Notes: a model not told the origin generated them from the letters alone. Shown: positions 23,360 to 32,748, numbered from the stretch's first letter. The stretch is 64,000 nt of DNA from Lachnospiraceae bacterium (GCA_910575475.1 CAJTGD010000021.1:47580-111579); one strand, 5' to 3'. Numbers and translations: made by a program.

Positions 23360-23395
23360 AAAGCCGCCGTGTTTATGATTGAACATGGCGGCTTT
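23360..23395 (+). terminator. Hairpin terminator at the right end of the prophage
   Basis: AAGCCGCC and GGCGGCTT with inner TGTT/AACA pairs form a long stem ending in TTTATACT. It follows the amidase by ~130 bp; the intervening 23227-23359 is GC-rich and shows no gene. It would stop late transcription before the chromosomal junction. Confidence 0.65.
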
Positions 23396-23412
23396 ATACT
23401 AAATTTACATAT

Positions 23413-23676
23413 CCCACCGGGGCGCTGGACTCCAACGCGACGGAGGAACTGCTCAAGCTCTTCGGCGAGATCAACCGGAACGGGCAGACGATCCTTATGG
23501 TGACCCATTCCGTAAAGGCGGCAAGCCATGCAGGAAGAGTATTGTTTATCAAGGACGGGGAGGTATTCCACCAGATCTACCGGGGCAACAGCACAGACGA
23601 ACAGCTCTATCAGAAGATTTCCGACACGCTGACCGCGCTGGCGTCAAAAAAGTTTCAGGGAGGTGAGGGACGGTGA
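23413..23676 (+). pseudogene. 3' fragment of BceA-type ABC transporter ATPase
   Basis: The frame begins at CCC (23413) with P-T-G-A-L-D-S-N, the segment that follows the Walker B motif (normally ..ADEPTGALDS). It continues through the H-loop 'ILMVTHS' and 'RVLFIKDGEVFHQIYRG' to a stop at 23674-23676. The upstream bases (aaatttacat) do not encode the expected DE. The 5' two thirds, with Walker A and signature motif, should lie beyond the left end of the prophage. Precise excision would restore the gene. Confidence 0.85.
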
Positions 23677-25784
23677 AAGGTATGTTTTATCCAAAACTGG
23701 CCTGGATGGGGATCCGGAAAAACAGCCGCCTGTATGTTCCCTATATCCTGGCATCCATGGGTATGGTCATGATGTACTATATTGTGGCATTTTTAAGTAC
23801 CAGCAGTGCGCTGCAGTCTGTTCCGGGCGGGGAGGTCATGCAGTCCATGCTGGGATTTGGGATGTATGTGATCGTTGCGTTTTCACTGCTGTTTTTGTTC
23901 TATACCAATTCCTTCCTGAACCGCAGGCGGAAAAAAGAATTTGGCCTTTACAATATCCTGGGCATGGGAAAATGGAACCTGGCCAAGATATTGGTGAGCG
24001 AAAGCGTGATGAGCGCCGTACTTTCCATAGGCGGCGGCCTGCTGGCCGGAATCACATTTTCCAAGTTCGCGGAGCTGGGGATGGTCAATCTGCTGAAGGG
24101 CGAGGCGGAATTTTCCTTTTCGCTGGGAGCAGGGGCAATTCTGGAAACGTTAAAATGGTTCTCTATCATTTTTCTGGTGATCCTGCTCCAGACCTTATGG
24201 CAGATCCGGGGAGCCAGCGCGATGGAGCTGCTGCGCAGTGAGAATGCGGGGGAAAAACCGCCCAAAGCAAACTGGCTTCTGGCGCTGGCGGGCCTGGTGA
24301 TCCTGGCGGCGGCTTATTATCTTGCGGTTTCCATTGAAAATCCGATCGAGGCGCTGCTCTGGTTTTTTGTGGCGGTCATCATGGTCATCGTTGCGACGTA
24401 TTTACTGTTTATCGCAGGCTCTGTGACGATCTGCAGGATTTTGCAGAAGAACAAAAGCTACTACTATAAGACCAGCCATTTTGTGTCCATTTCCTCCATG
24501 GTTTACCGCATGAAGAGAAACGGCGCGGGCCTGGCGTCCATCTGCATCCTGTGTACCATGGTACTGGTGATGCTCTCGGGAACCGTGTGCCTGTATGCGG
24601 GCACCGAGGACAGTCTGCGAAACCGCTATCCGAGAAATATCATGGTTGATGCAACCTTTCGGAGCATGGAAGCCATGGAATCCGAGGCGGCGGATCACGT
24701 CCGGGAAGCGGCCGGGCAGGCCGTTTCGGCGGAAGGGGACGGGACTTTGACCGCAGAGAATGTGCTGGATTATCCGATCGCGGATTTTTCATGCATCATG
24801 GAGGAAGGACAGATCCATACCTATGATGAAAATTACTCTGCGCTTCAAGTGGGAGCCTATGCCGCTGCGTGGCAGATATTTCTTGTACCGCTGGAGGATT
24901 ATAACCGTATGATGGATCAGAAGGAAACTCTGGCGCCGGGAGAGGTTCTGATCTATACAACGAAACGTGATTATGAGAAGGACACCATTGCGATCAATGA
25001 CGGAGCGGCAATGCGGATTAAAAAGGTGGTTCCGGAGTTTGTACAAAGCGGTGTGGATGCGGAGCAGATCATCCCGTCCATGTTTATCTTCGTCCCGGAT
25101 CTGGCGGAAGCGGCGCGTCCGCTGGAAGGGCTTGTGAATGAATGGGGAAATCCGATTCTGGGACTCCACTGGAATTATGGATTTGACCTGGACTGCGGGG
25201 ATGAGATGCAGATGCGGATCCACGACAGGGTCCAGGCAGCGCTGGAGCAGGAAATGACGCGGATGAAGGCAGAGCAGGACACGCCGGACAGTACGGGGGA
25301 AAGTGACGGCGCAGAAGAAGCTTCTCCTTTCCTGGCATACAGCCGGTGCGCGGCAGAAGAACGGGCGACGTTCTACGGCCTGTACGGAAGCCTGTTCTTC
25401 CTGGGAATCCTGCTGGGTGTGGTGTTCGTCTTTGCCGCGGTGCTGATCATTTATTATAAGCAGATCTCGGAAGGCTATGAGGATCAGGCCCGGTTTGAGA
25501 TCATGCAGAAGGTGGGCATGACGGAAACAGATATCCGGCGGAGCGTCAATTCTCAGGTGCTGACGGTGTTCTTCCTTCCCCTGATCATGGCGGGGATCCA
25601 TCTGGCTTTTGCATTTCCGATGGTCCATAAGCTGCTGATCCTGTTCAGCCTGACCAATCTGAAGCTGCTGCTGATCGTTACGGTCTGCTGTTATCTGGTA
25701 TTCGCGGTATTCTACATGCTGGTATACCGGATCACCTCCAGAGGATACTATCATATTGTAAGCGCGTGGGCGGAGAAGAAATAA
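23673..25784 (+). CDS. BceB-type ABC transporter permease (FtsX family)
   Basis: This 703-residue permease has the BceB layout: an N-terminal membrane helix, a cluster of helices to about residue 310, a large extracellular domain (about 325-570), and three C-terminal helices ('LYGSLFFLGILLGVVFVFAAVLIIYY' onward). It partners the ATPase truncated just upstream, with a GTG start overlapping its stop and GGGAGGTGAGGGA as ribosome site. Such pairs sense or remove cell-wall-targeting peptides. With the ATPase split by the prophage, the transporter is probably inactive in the lysogen. Confidence 0.88.
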   Translation: MKGMFYPKLAWMGIRKNSRLYVPYILASMGMVMMYYIVAFLSTSSALQSVPGGEVMQSMLGFGMYVIVAFSLLFLFYTNSFLNRRRKKEFGLYNILGMGKWNLAKILVSESVMSAVLSIGGGLLAGITFSKFAELGMVNLLKGEAEFSFSLGAGAILETLKWFSIIFLVILLQTLWQIRGASAMELLRSENAGEKPPKANWLLALAGLVILAAAYYLAVSIENPIEALLWFFVAVIMVIVATYLLFIAGSVTICRILQKNKSYYYKTSHFVSISSMVYRMKRNGAGLASICILCTMVLVMLSGTVCLYAGTEDSLRNRYPRNIMVDATFRSMEAMESEAADHVREAAGQAVSAEGDGTLTAENVLDYPIADFSCIMEEGQIHTYDENYSALQVGAYAAAWQIFLVPLEDYNRMMDQKETLAPGEVLIYTTKRDYEKDTIAINDGAAMRIKKVVPEFVQSGVDAEQIIPSMFIFVPDLAEAARPLEGLVNEWGNPILGLHWNYGFDLDCGDEMQMRIHDRVQAALEQEMTRMKAEQDTPDSTGESDGAEEASPFLAYSRCAAEERATFYGLYGSLFFLGILLGVVFVFAAVLIIYYKQISEGYEDQARFEIMQKVGMTETDIRRSVNSQVLTVFFLPLIMAGIHLAFAFPMVHKLLILFSLTNLKLLLIVTVCCYLVFAVFYMLVYRITSRGYYHIVSAWAEKK

Positions 25785-25795
25785 AAAGGGGCAGA

Positions 25796-25827
25796 TTGAC
25801 AAACGTGCACTTGTGGGATAATATAAT
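25796..25827 (+). promoter_or_regulatory. Promoter of the ahcY leader RNA
   Basis: TTGACA (25796-25801) is followed by overlapping -10 options, TAATAT at 25819 (17-bp spacer) or TATAAT at 25822 (20 bp). Transcription would begin at about 25835, matching the first stem of the structured RNA at 25838. Confidence 0.65.
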
Positions 25828-25837
25828 GATGAAGTTA

Positions 25838-26073
25838 CAGGCCGCCCATTTACCTGCGGCCTGAGGTGATGATAGGACAGACGACCATCACGTTAATAAA
25901 AATTCGGCTAGTATACCCCACACTGATTACCGGTACATTCTCGCGCAGGATAAATTTTCATATGCAAGGAAGCTGAATGAGGCGATGCCGGTAGCATCGT
26001 CGATTGAAGCTGACGCGGCAGATGGAAATTTAGACCAGCGAAATGTACGGTTAATTAGTGTGGGTTGTACTAG
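25838..26073 (+). ncRNA. Large structured RNA upstream of ahcY (candidate raiA-motif RNA)
   Basis: Visible helices: CAGGCCGC/GCGGCCTG (25838-25845, 25856-25863); GTGATG/CATCAC (25866-25871, 25886-25891); a long-range helix 25908-25924 with 26057-26073 (CTAGTA and CCCACACT arms); GTACATT/AATGTAC (25933-25939, 26042-26048); a 10-bp helix 25952-25961 with 26022-26031; and CGATGC/GCATCG (25983-25988, 25994-25999). About 236 nt. Size and multibranched form recall the clostridial raiA motif, but I could not confirm the family. It does not look like an SAH riboswitch. Confidence 0.6.
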
Positions 26074-26115
26074 ATATCACAAGTGCCGCATGTGCGGCGG
26101 AAGGAGAGAGAAGAA

Positions 26116-27363
26116 ATGAGTAGCGAAATCAGAGACATCAGCCTGGCGGAGTCAGGCGAACAGAAAATCGAATGGGTGAAGAGAAACTGTGACCTGCTGC
26201 GCATGCTGGAAGAAGAGTTCAGCCGGACGAAACCATTTACAGGGAAGAAGATCACCCTTTCCGTACATCTGGAGGCAAAGACGGCTTATCTGTGCAAGGT
26301 GCTGGCAGCAGGCGGGGCCGAGATGTATGTGACGGGTTCCAATCCGCTTTCCACCCAGGATGATGTGGCGGCCGCGCTGGTGAAGGCGGGGCTGGAGGTC
26401 CATGCATGGTACGGGGCGACGGAGGAGGAGTACAATTCCCATATCCGCGCGGTGCTTTCCGCAGAACCCAATATCATCATTGACGACGGCGGCGATCTGG
26501 TGCACATGGTCCACACAGAGATGCAGGAACTGATCCCGGCCATCCTGGGAGGCTGCGAGGAGACTACAACGGGCATCATCCGCCTGGAGGCGATGAACAA
26601 GGCCGGCGATCTGAAGTTCCCCATGATCCGGGTAAACAACGCGCAGTGTAAGCATTTCTTTGACAACCGGTACGGAACGGGACAGTCTGTGTGGGACGGC
26701 ATCATGCGGACCACAAACCTGATCGTGGCAGGCAAGATCGTGGTGGTAGCCGGCTACGGCTGGTGCGGAAAAGGCGTTGCCATGCGGGCAAAGGGTCTGG
26801 GCGCAAGGGTCATCGTGACAGAGATCGATCCGGTGAAGGGCATTGAGGCGGTGATGGACGGATTTGACGTGATGCCGATGAAAGAGGCTGCGAAACTGGG
26901 CGACTTTTTCGTGACAGTGACCGGCTGCGACAAGGTCATTGATGAAGAGGACTTTGTGGAAATGAAAGAGGGCGCGATCCTCTGCAATGCTGGACATTTT
27001 GACTGCGAGATCAATATGGCGGGCCTGCGTGCCATGGCAGCGGAATCGAAGGAAATGCGGAAAAACATCCAGGGCTACAAGCTGCCCAACGGACGGTGGA
27101 TCTTCGTCCTGGCGGAAGGCCGTCTTGTGAACCTGGCCGCAGGGGACGGACATCCGGCGGAGATCATGGATATGAGCTTTGCCATCCAGGCGCTTTCCGC
27201 AAAATACCTGGTTGAGCACGGAAAAGAAATGACGGAGATGCTGGTGGACGTGCCGGAGGAGATCGATAAGGACGTCGCGGTGAGAAAGCTCCGCTTCCTG
27301 GGAAAAGAGATCGACACGCTGACCGCGGAGCAGGAGGCTTACCTGAACCAGTCTCTGGTATAA
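26116..27363 (+). CDS. ahcY: Adenosylhomocysteinase
   Basis: This 415-residue enzyme hydrolyses S-adenosylhomocysteine to adenosine and homocysteine, relieving inhibition of methyltransferases. Visible signatures: 'LEAKTAYL', 'GSNPLSTQDDVAAAL', 'EETTTGIIRL' and the NAD-binding 'GYGWCGKG'. It is of the shorter bacterial type. ATG 26116 follows AAGGAGAG; an upstream in-frame ATG at 26083 would fall in a hairpin (GCCGCA/TGCGGC, 26085-26098). Expression probably depends on the structured leader. Confidence 0.95.
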   Translation: MSSEIRDISLAESGEQKIEWVKRNCDLLRMLEEEFSRTKPFTGKKITLSVHLEAKTAYLCKVLAAGGAEMYVTGSNPLSTQDDVAAALVKAGLEVHAWYGATEEEYNSHIRAVLSAEPNIIIDDGGDLVHMVHTEMQELIPAILGGCEETTTGIIRLEAMNKAGDLKFPMIRVNNAQCKHFFDNRYGTGQSVWDGIMRTTNLIVAGKIVVVAGYGWCGKGVAMRAKGLGARVIVTEIDPVKGIEAVMDGFDVMPMKEAAKLGDFFVTVTGCDKVIDEEDFVEMKEGAILCNAGHFDCEINMAGLRAMAAESKEMRKNIQGYKLPNGRWIFVLAEGRLVNLAAGDGHPAEIMDMSFAIQALSAKYLVEHGKEMTEMLVDVPEEIDKDVAVRKLRFLGKEIDTLTAEQEAYLNQSLV

Positions 27364-27408
27364 GGAAAAAGATAAACTGCCGCTTTGCGGGGATATGTTC
27401 AGAAAAAG

Positions 27409-27431
27409 AAAAGCTGCCTTGGGCAGCTTTT
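27409..27431. terminator. Bidirectional terminator between ahcY and the DHH gene
   Basis: AAAAGCTGCC and GGCAGCTTTT form a near-perfect stem with a short loop. The A run on one side and T run on the other let it work for both convergent genes. Confidence 0.85.
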
Positions 27432-27445
27432 CGTATGTATGGATT

Positions 27446-28366
27446 CTATCTGTTCGCCAGTGCGCCCAGCTCTTCCAGCATCTTCGGCAGCTCCGTATCC
27501 ATCGTTTCGTTGCTGAACTGGCAGGTGCCGACCTTCTTGTGTCCGCCGCCGTTATACTTCAACATCAGGCTTCCGACATTCACATCCGCCGTTTTGTTTA
27601 GGATGCTGTAGCCGACTGCGGCGGAACAGCCCTGTCCGCCCCGGCCGCTGACAATCCATGCGGAGATGTTCTGCTCCGGATACATACTGTAGATCATAAA
27701 ACGATTGCCGGTATAAATCGGGTCCACGTGTCTCAGATCGGTGATGATCAGATTACCGTCCACCCTTGTATGCTCGGACACCATCTGTTTGAACTTTTCC
27801 GTCTGCTCATTGTAGATCACGATCCGCTCCTGTACATCCGGCAGCGCCAGGATCTCTTCGGTAGTCATGGTCTGACAGGCCTCCATAAGCTTTTCCATTA
27901 ACTGGTAATTGGAAATGGAAAACTGTCTCCAGCGTCCCAGACCGGTCCGGGGATCCATCAGGAATCCAACCAGGATCCAGCCTGTGGGGTTCATGATCTC
28001 ATCGATGGTCAGATTGCCGGAATCTACCTTATCGACTGCTTCCATCAGATCATCGAACTGGGGGAACTGTTCCTTTCCGCCGTAATATTCGTAGATGATC
28101 CGCGCGCAGGACGGGCAGATGCGGCTCTCTCCCTTATATTTGCCTTCCAGCTGCAATCGTTCGTGCTCGCTGGAGTGATGGTCAAACCAGAGTCCGCAGC
28201 CCTCTACAAATGGTACGTTGGCAAGGCAGTCATTCTCATCAATCTCCAACAGGCCGTCCTGGATATCCTTGGGGTGGGCAAATTTCCAGCTGTCGATGAT
28301 CCCTGCCTCCAAAAGCAGCGCACCGCATGCAAGACCGTCAAAATCAGAACGTGTTACTAATCTCAT
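27446..28366 (-). CDS. DHH-family phosphoesterase
   Basis: This 306-residue protein has the N-terminal 'TRSDFDGLACGALL' (DHH motif I variant), 'LWFDHHSSE' (the DHH motif), an acidic 'EAVDKVDSG', and a C-terminal DHHA1-like domain ending in 'LKYNGGGHKKVGTCQF' (GGGH). These enzymes cleave short nucleotides, cyclic dinucleotide products or polyphosphate; substrate cannot be read here. ATG at 28366 is preferred over TTG 28369 because of AGGAGGAG upstream. Confidence 0.88.
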   Translation of the reverse strand: MRLVTRSDFDGLACGALLLEAGIIDSWKFAHPKDIQDGLLEIDENDCLANVPFVEGCGLWFDHHSSEHERLQLEGKYKGESRICPSCARIIYEYYGGKEQFPQFDDLMEAVDKVDSGNLTIDEIMNPTGWILVGFLMDPRTGLGRWRQFSISNYQLMEKLMEACQTMTTEEILALPDVQERIVIYNEQTEKFKQMVSEHTRVDGNLIITDLRHVDPIYTGNRFMIYSMYPEQNISAWIVSGRGGQGCSAAVGYSILNKTADVNVGSLMLKYNGGGHKKVGTCQFSNETMDTELPKMLEELGALANR

Positions 28367-28604
28367 CAATAACTCCTCCTTGTATTTTTAAATTTTTATA
28401 AAATTTCTGAAATCAGACACAAAAACTTATGCCGTTTTCTGCTGCTGTTAGTATAATTTGTCACCAATTTCCGCAGGAAATTGATGACCTGCTTGCGCCT
28501 CAGCGCAATTCTTATTATAGCATATCCCTTGTTTTTCAGCAAACATAAATTGCAGAGAAGACAAAAAATGAGGACAGAAAGAACTTTCAAAAAATAAAAA
28601 AAGA

Positions 28605-28632
28605 TTGCATTCTTTGGAAAATCATGTATAAT
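28605..28632 (+). promoter_or_regulatory. Promoter for the 79-aa gene (and possibly dnaE)
   Basis: TTGCAT (28605-28610) and TATAAT (28627-28632) with a 16-bp spacer. The rest of 28367-28696 is AT-rich divergent intergenic DNA holding a GCGC-type hairpin near 28490-28510 and no gene that I can support. Confidence 0.65.
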
Positions 28633-28696
28633 GGTAGCGTAACTCAGAAAAAGGTTAGAAACAGAAAACAATATTTTTTGAGGAGGTCATTGAATT

Positions 28697-28936
28697 ATGA
28701 AAGTACAGAACATTACAGACATAGAAGGATTTTTTAAGGTGGTTGATCAGTGCAGAGGCAAGGTAGAGCTGGTGACAGGAGAAGGGGACAGACTGAATCT
28801 CAAGTCCAAGCTTTCCCAGTACGTATCCATGGCGAATATCTTTTCTAATGGTGAGATTCCGGAGCTGGAGATCCTTGCTTATGAAAAGGAAGATACAGAC
28901 AGGCTGATCGGATTCATGATGAACGGAAGCAACTAA
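28697..28936 (+). CDS. Conserved small protein upstream of dnaE (79 aa)
   Basis: This 79-residue acidic protein (MKVQNITDIEGFFKVVDQCRGKVELVTGEGDRLNLKS...) has a GGAGG ribosome site. It is a compact soluble protein of a type seen before dnaE in Lachnospiraceae. Function unknown. The 109-bp gap to dnaE has a short hairpin (AGCAGGCTGGGTGG..CCACCCTTG) with a T run, so dnaE may also have separate control. Confidence 0.7.
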   Translation: MKVQNITDIEGFFKVVDQCRGKVELVTGEGDRLNLKSKLSQYVSMANIFSNGEIPELEILAYEKEDTDRLIGFMMNGSN

Positions 28937-29045
28937 TACGGAGCAGGCTGGGTGGTTCTTGTGGGAGCCACCCTTGTTTTTTTTCATAGAAACGGCAGTC
29001 CTTTTTGGCGGAAACAGAAAAGCGGCTGCAGGTGGGAGGTGAAGC

Positions 29046-32000
29046 ATGGGGTTTGTGCATTTACACGTCCATACGGAGTATAGTCTCCTGGACGGTTCAA
29101 ACAAGATATCGGAATATGTGGCAAGGGTAAAGGAACTGGGCATGGACAGCGCGGCGATCACGGACCACGGAGTCATGTACGGGGTGATCGACTTTTACCG
29201 GGAAGCAAAAAAAGCAGGGATCAATCCCATCCTTGGATGCGAGGTCTATGTGGCGCCGGGTTCCAGGTTCGACCGGGAGATCACGGGCGGGGACGACCGT
29301 TATTATCATCTGGTCCTTTTGGCGGAGAATAACACCGGCTATGCCAATCTGATGAAGATCGTGTCCAAAGGGTTTGTGGACGGATATTATTATAAGCCCC
29401 GTGTGGACAAGGAGCTTCTGCGGGAGTACCATGAGGGGATCATTGCATTGAGCGCCTGCCTTGCCGGGGAGGTGCAGCGATACCTGGTCCGGGGGCTGTA
29501 TGAAGACGCGAAGGAAAAAGCGCTGGAGTACCAGGACATTTTCGGAAAGGGCAATTATTTCCTGGAGCTGCAGGACCACGGCATCCCGGAGCAGAAGCTT
29601 GTGAACCAGCGCCTGCTGCAGATGTCCGAGGAACTGGGGATCGAGCTGGCGGCCACCAATGACGTGCATTACACCTACGCGGAGGACGAGAAGCCCCATG
29701 ACATCCTGCTCTGCATCCAGACGGGAAAAAAGCTGGCGGATGAGAACCGGATGCGCTATGAAGGCGGGCAGTACTATGTCAAATCCCAGGAAGAGATGGC
29801 CGCGCTGTTTCCTTATGCACGGCAGGCAGTGGAGAATACACAGAAGATTGCCGACCGCTGCCACGTGGAGATCGAGTTCGGCGTGACCAAGCTGCCCAAG
29901 TATGACGTGCCGGACGGGATGACCTCCTGGGAATATCTGAACAAGCTGTGCTATGAAGGGCTGGAACAGCGTTACGGTGAAGGGGCTCAGGAGAACCGGG
30001 AACGGCTGAAATACGAGCTGGATACGATCCAGAATATGGGGTATGTGGATTATTTCCTGATCGTGTGGGACTTTATCAAATATGCCAAGGATCACGGGAT
30101 CGCTGTCGGACCGGGAAGGGGCTCCGCCGCGGGCAGCATCGTGTCTTACTGCCTGGGGATCACTGATATCGATCCCCTGCGGTATCAGCTTCTGTTCGAG
30201 CGGTTCCTCAATCCGGAGCGTGTGTCCATGCCCGATATCGACGTGGACTTCTGCTTTGAACGAAGGCAGGAGGTCATTGATTATGTGGTCCGCAAATACG
30301 GCAAGGACCGGGTGGTGCAGATCGTGACCTTCGGAACGCTGGCGGCCCGGGGCGTGATCCGGGATGTGGGCCGGGTCATGGATCTGCCCTACGCGTTTGT
30401 GGACTCGATCGCGAAGATGATCCCGAAGGAACTGAACATTACCATCGCGAAGGCGCTGGAGATGAACCCGGAGCTGAAAAAAGCCTATGAGACGGATGAG
30501 CAGGTGAAAAATGTCATCGACATGTCCAAACGTCTGGAAGGACTGCCCAGGCACAGCTCCATGCATGCCGCCGGCGTGGTCATCAGCCAGGCGCCCGCGG
30601 ATGAATATGTTCCGTTATCCCGGGCTCAGGATGGTTCCATTACGACGCAGTTCACGATGACCACGCTGGAGGAGCTGGGACTTTTAAAAATGGATTTCCT
30701 GGGATTGAGGACCCTGACCGTGATCCAGAACGCGGTGCAGATGGTGAAGCAAAAAGCGCCGGAGCTGGATCTGAATGCCATTGATTATAACGACCAGGCC
30801 GTGCTGGACTACATCGGAACCGGAAAAACAGACGGGATCTTCCAGATTGAAAGTCCGGGGATGAAAAGCTTCATGAAGGAATTAAAGCCTCACAGCCTGG
30901 AGGATATCATCGCGGGGATCGCCCTGTACCGTCCGGGGCCGATGGATTTTATCCCTCAGTATATCAAGGGAAAGAACGGGGCGGGATCCATTGTATATGA
31001 CTGCCCCCAGCTGGAGCCGATCCTGTCGCCCACCTATGGCTGCATCGTCTATCAGGAGCAGGTCATGCAGATTGTCCGGGATCTGGCTGGCTACACCATG
31101 GGGCGGAGCGACCTGCTGCGGCGTGCCATGTCCAAGAAAAAAGGGGATGTGATGCGCAGGGAGCGGCAGATCTTTGTCTATGGCGATGAAGAGACCAATG
31201 TACCGGGGTGCGTAAAGAACGGGATTGACGAGAAGGTTGCGAATAAGATCTATGACGAGATGATCGATTTTGCGAAATACGCGTTCAACAAGTCCCATGC
31301 CGCCGCCTATGCGGTGGTGGCCTATCAGACCGCGTATTTAAAATATTATTATCCGGTGGAATTTATGGCGGCGCTGATGACCTCCGTCATTGAAAATCCG
31401 TCCAAGGTGGCGGAATATGTATACGCCTGCCGGGGGATGGATATCCAGATCCTGCCGCCGGACATTAACCGGGGCTATTCGGATTTTTCCGTGGATTCCG
31501 GACAGATCCGTTACGGACTTGCGGCGATCAAAAGCATCGGGAAGCAGGTGATCCAGGTCATTGTATCGGACAGGGAGGAATTTGGCAGCTTTAAAAACCT
31601 GGAAGATTTTATTCATCGGATGTCTATTAAGGAAGTATTGAATAAAAAGGTGATCGAAAACCTGATCAAGTCCGGCGCGCTGGACTGCCTGGGCGGAACA
31701 AGGAAGCAGTTCATGAGCATTTACCTGCAGATCCTGGACCATGTGAACCAGGAAAAAAAGTATGCCATGACAGGGCAGATGACGCTTTTTGATCTGGTGG
31801 AAGAGGAGGAAAAGAGTCAGTTCGAGATCCGGCTGCCGGATGTGGGGGAATATACGAGAGAGAACCAGCTTGCATTTGAAAAGGAAGTGCTGGGGATCTA
31901 CATCAGCGGACATCCCCTGGATGCTTATGAAGCGGCATGGAGAAAAAATATTTCTGCCGTCACGCCGGATTTTCAGCCGGATGAGGAAACGGGGCGTTCC

Positions 32001-32519
32001 AAGGTTCACGACGGAGCCAGGGAAACCATAGGCGGACTGATCACGGACAAGACCGTAAAATATACGAGAACCAACCAGATGATGGCATTTGTGACCGTTG
32101 AGGACCTGCTGGGAACCGTGGAGGTGGTCGTATTCCCGCGGGACTATGAGAAGAACCGGGAGCTTTTGGAGGTGGACCAGAAGGTATTTATCCGGGGAAG
32201 AGTGTCCGAGGAAGATGAGAGGCCGAGTAAGCTGATCTGCGAAAAAGTGATCCCCTTTGACCGGAAAAAACGGGAGCTGTGGATCCAGTTTCCGGACAAG
32301 GCGGACTATCTGGAACAGGAACAGACATTGTTCGGACATCTGAAGGATTCCGACGGGGAAGACGAGGTGGTGATCTACTGCCAGGCCGAGCGCGCGGTCA
32401 AAAGACTGCCCAGGAACCGGAATATCCTGATCACTCCTCAGGTATTAAGCAGATTGATGAATCAGTTTGGGGAAAAGCGGGTAAAAGTAGTCGAAAAGAC
32501 TATTGAAAACCGTATATAA
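29046..32519 (+). CDS. dnaE: DNA polymerase III alpha subunit (DnaE type)
   Basis: At 1,157 residues with an N-terminal PHP domain ('HLHVHTEYSLLDG', 'ITDHG'), the catalytic 'MPDIDVDF' (about residue 395-402), the fingers/tandem HhH region ('PGRGSAAGSIVSYCL', 'PRHSSMHAAGVV') and a C-terminal OB fold ('VTVEDLLGTVEVVVFPRDYEK'), this is DnaE and not PolC, which carries an inserted exonuclease. In Firmicutes DnaE extends primers and helps lagging-strand synthesis. The start has GGGAGGTGAAGC. Confidence 0.96.
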   Translation: MGFVHLHVHTEYSLLDGSNKISEYVARVKELGMDSAAITDHGVMYGVIDFYREAKKAGINPILGCEVYVAPGSRFDREITGGDDRYYHLVLLAENNTGYANLMKIVSKGFVDGYYYKPRVDKELLREYHEGIIALSACLAGEVQRYLVRGLYEDAKEKALEYQDIFGKGNYFLELQDHGIPEQKLVNQRLLQMSEELGIELAATNDVHYTYAEDEKPHDILLCIQTGKKLADENRMRYEGGQYYVKSQEEMAALFPYARQAVENTQKIADRCHVEIEFGVTKLPKYDVPDGMTSWEYLNKLCYEGLEQRYGEGAQENRERLKYELDTIQNMGYVDYFLIVWDFIKYAKDHGIAVGPGRGSAAGSIVSYCLGITDIDPLRYQLLFERFLNPERVSMPDIDVDFCFERRQEVIDYVVRKYGKDRVVQIVTFGTLAARGVIRDVGRVMDLPYAFVDSIAKMIPKELNITIAKALEMNPELKKAYETDEQVKNVIDMSKRLEGLPRHSSMHAAGVVISQAPADEYVPLSRAQDGSITTQFTMTTLEELGLLKMDFLGLRTLTVIQNAVQMVKQKAPELDLNAIDYNDQAVLDYIGTGKTDGIFQIESPGMKSFMKELKPHSLEDIIAGIALYRPGPMDFIPQYIKGKNGAGSIVYDCPQLEPILSPTYGCIVYQEQVMQIVRDLAGYTMGRSDLLRRAMSKKKGDVMRRERQIFVYGDEETNVPGCVKNGIDEKVANKIYDEMIDFAKYAFNKSHAAAYAVVAYQTAYLKYYYPVEFMAALMTSVIENPSKVAEYVYACRGMDIQILPPDINRGYSDFSVDSGQIRYGLAAIKSIGKQVIQVIVSDREEFGSFKNLEDFIHRMSIKEVLNKKVIENLIKSGALDCLGGTRKQFMSIYLQILDHVNQEKKYAMTGQMTLFDLVEEEEKSQFEIRLPDVGEYTRENQLAFEKEVLGIYISGHPLDAYEAAWRKNISAVTPDFQPDEETGRSKVHDGARETIGGLITDKTVKYTRTNQMMAFVTVEDLLGTVEVVVFPRDYEKNRELLEVDQKVFIRGRVSEEDERPSKLICEKVIPFDRKKRELWIQFPDKADYLEQEQTLFGHLKDSDGEDEVVIYCQAERAVKRLPRNRNILITPQVLSRLMNQFGEKRVKVVEKTIENRI

Positions 32520-32638
32520 ATAGTATAAAATAAATCATTGAAGAATGTACAAAATCAGGCGGTGCAATTCCTGAATCCTGGTTCCTTGTTTCAGGCGCGG
32601 AGGCAGCCGGGAACAGATGTGCCTGGTAAATTCTGATG

Positions 32639-32730
32639 CTGCAGAAATTCTGCCGGCGGCAGAGTTTTTGCAGGGTACTTAATTTAAATTATATGATATT
32701 GAGCGGCAGATTCTTCTGGCGCTCAATACA
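32639..32730 (+). promoter_or_regulatory. pfkA promoter and leader hairpins
   Basis: A hairpin of the dispersed type (TGCAGAAATTCTGCC with GGCAGAGTTTTTGCA, 32639-32674) is followed by TTGCAG (32668-32673) and TATGAT (32692-32697), an 18-bp-spaced promoter. Overlapping the start region, ATTGAGCG and CGCTCAAT form another stem (about 32698-32730), a possible operator or mRNA 5' hairpin. pfkA starts 19 bp later. Confidence 0.5.
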
Positions 32731-32748
32731 CCTGAGGAGGAAGGAAGC

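Larger units (their letters stand above)
1..23415 (+). mobile_element. Prophage, late (structural and lysis) region; left end outside window
   Basis: All genes from the left edge to the amidase run on the plus strand in canonical siphophage order: scaffold, capsid, connector, tail tube, chaperones, tape measure, distal tail, hub, fibres, holin, endolysin. No integrase, repressor or replication gene is present, so the early region and attL lie left of the window. The right end is inferred at about 23413-23415, where coding for a chromosomal ABC ATPase begins in mid-domain. No contractile sheath gene is seen, which argues for a siphovirus. Confidence 0.93.

Noticed and set aside
24789..25802. 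337-codon minus-strand frame
   Set aside because: It is antisense to the BceB permease and has a His/Gln/Arg-rich shadow composition.
25838..26073. SAH riboswitch upstream of ahcY
   Set aside because: The region is much longer and differently branched than the SAH aptamer and I cannot place that aptamer's conserved core.
29097..32339. Long minus-strand frames opposite dnaE
   Set aside because: They mirror the codon bias of dnaE and lack ribosome sites; dnaE is unambiguous.
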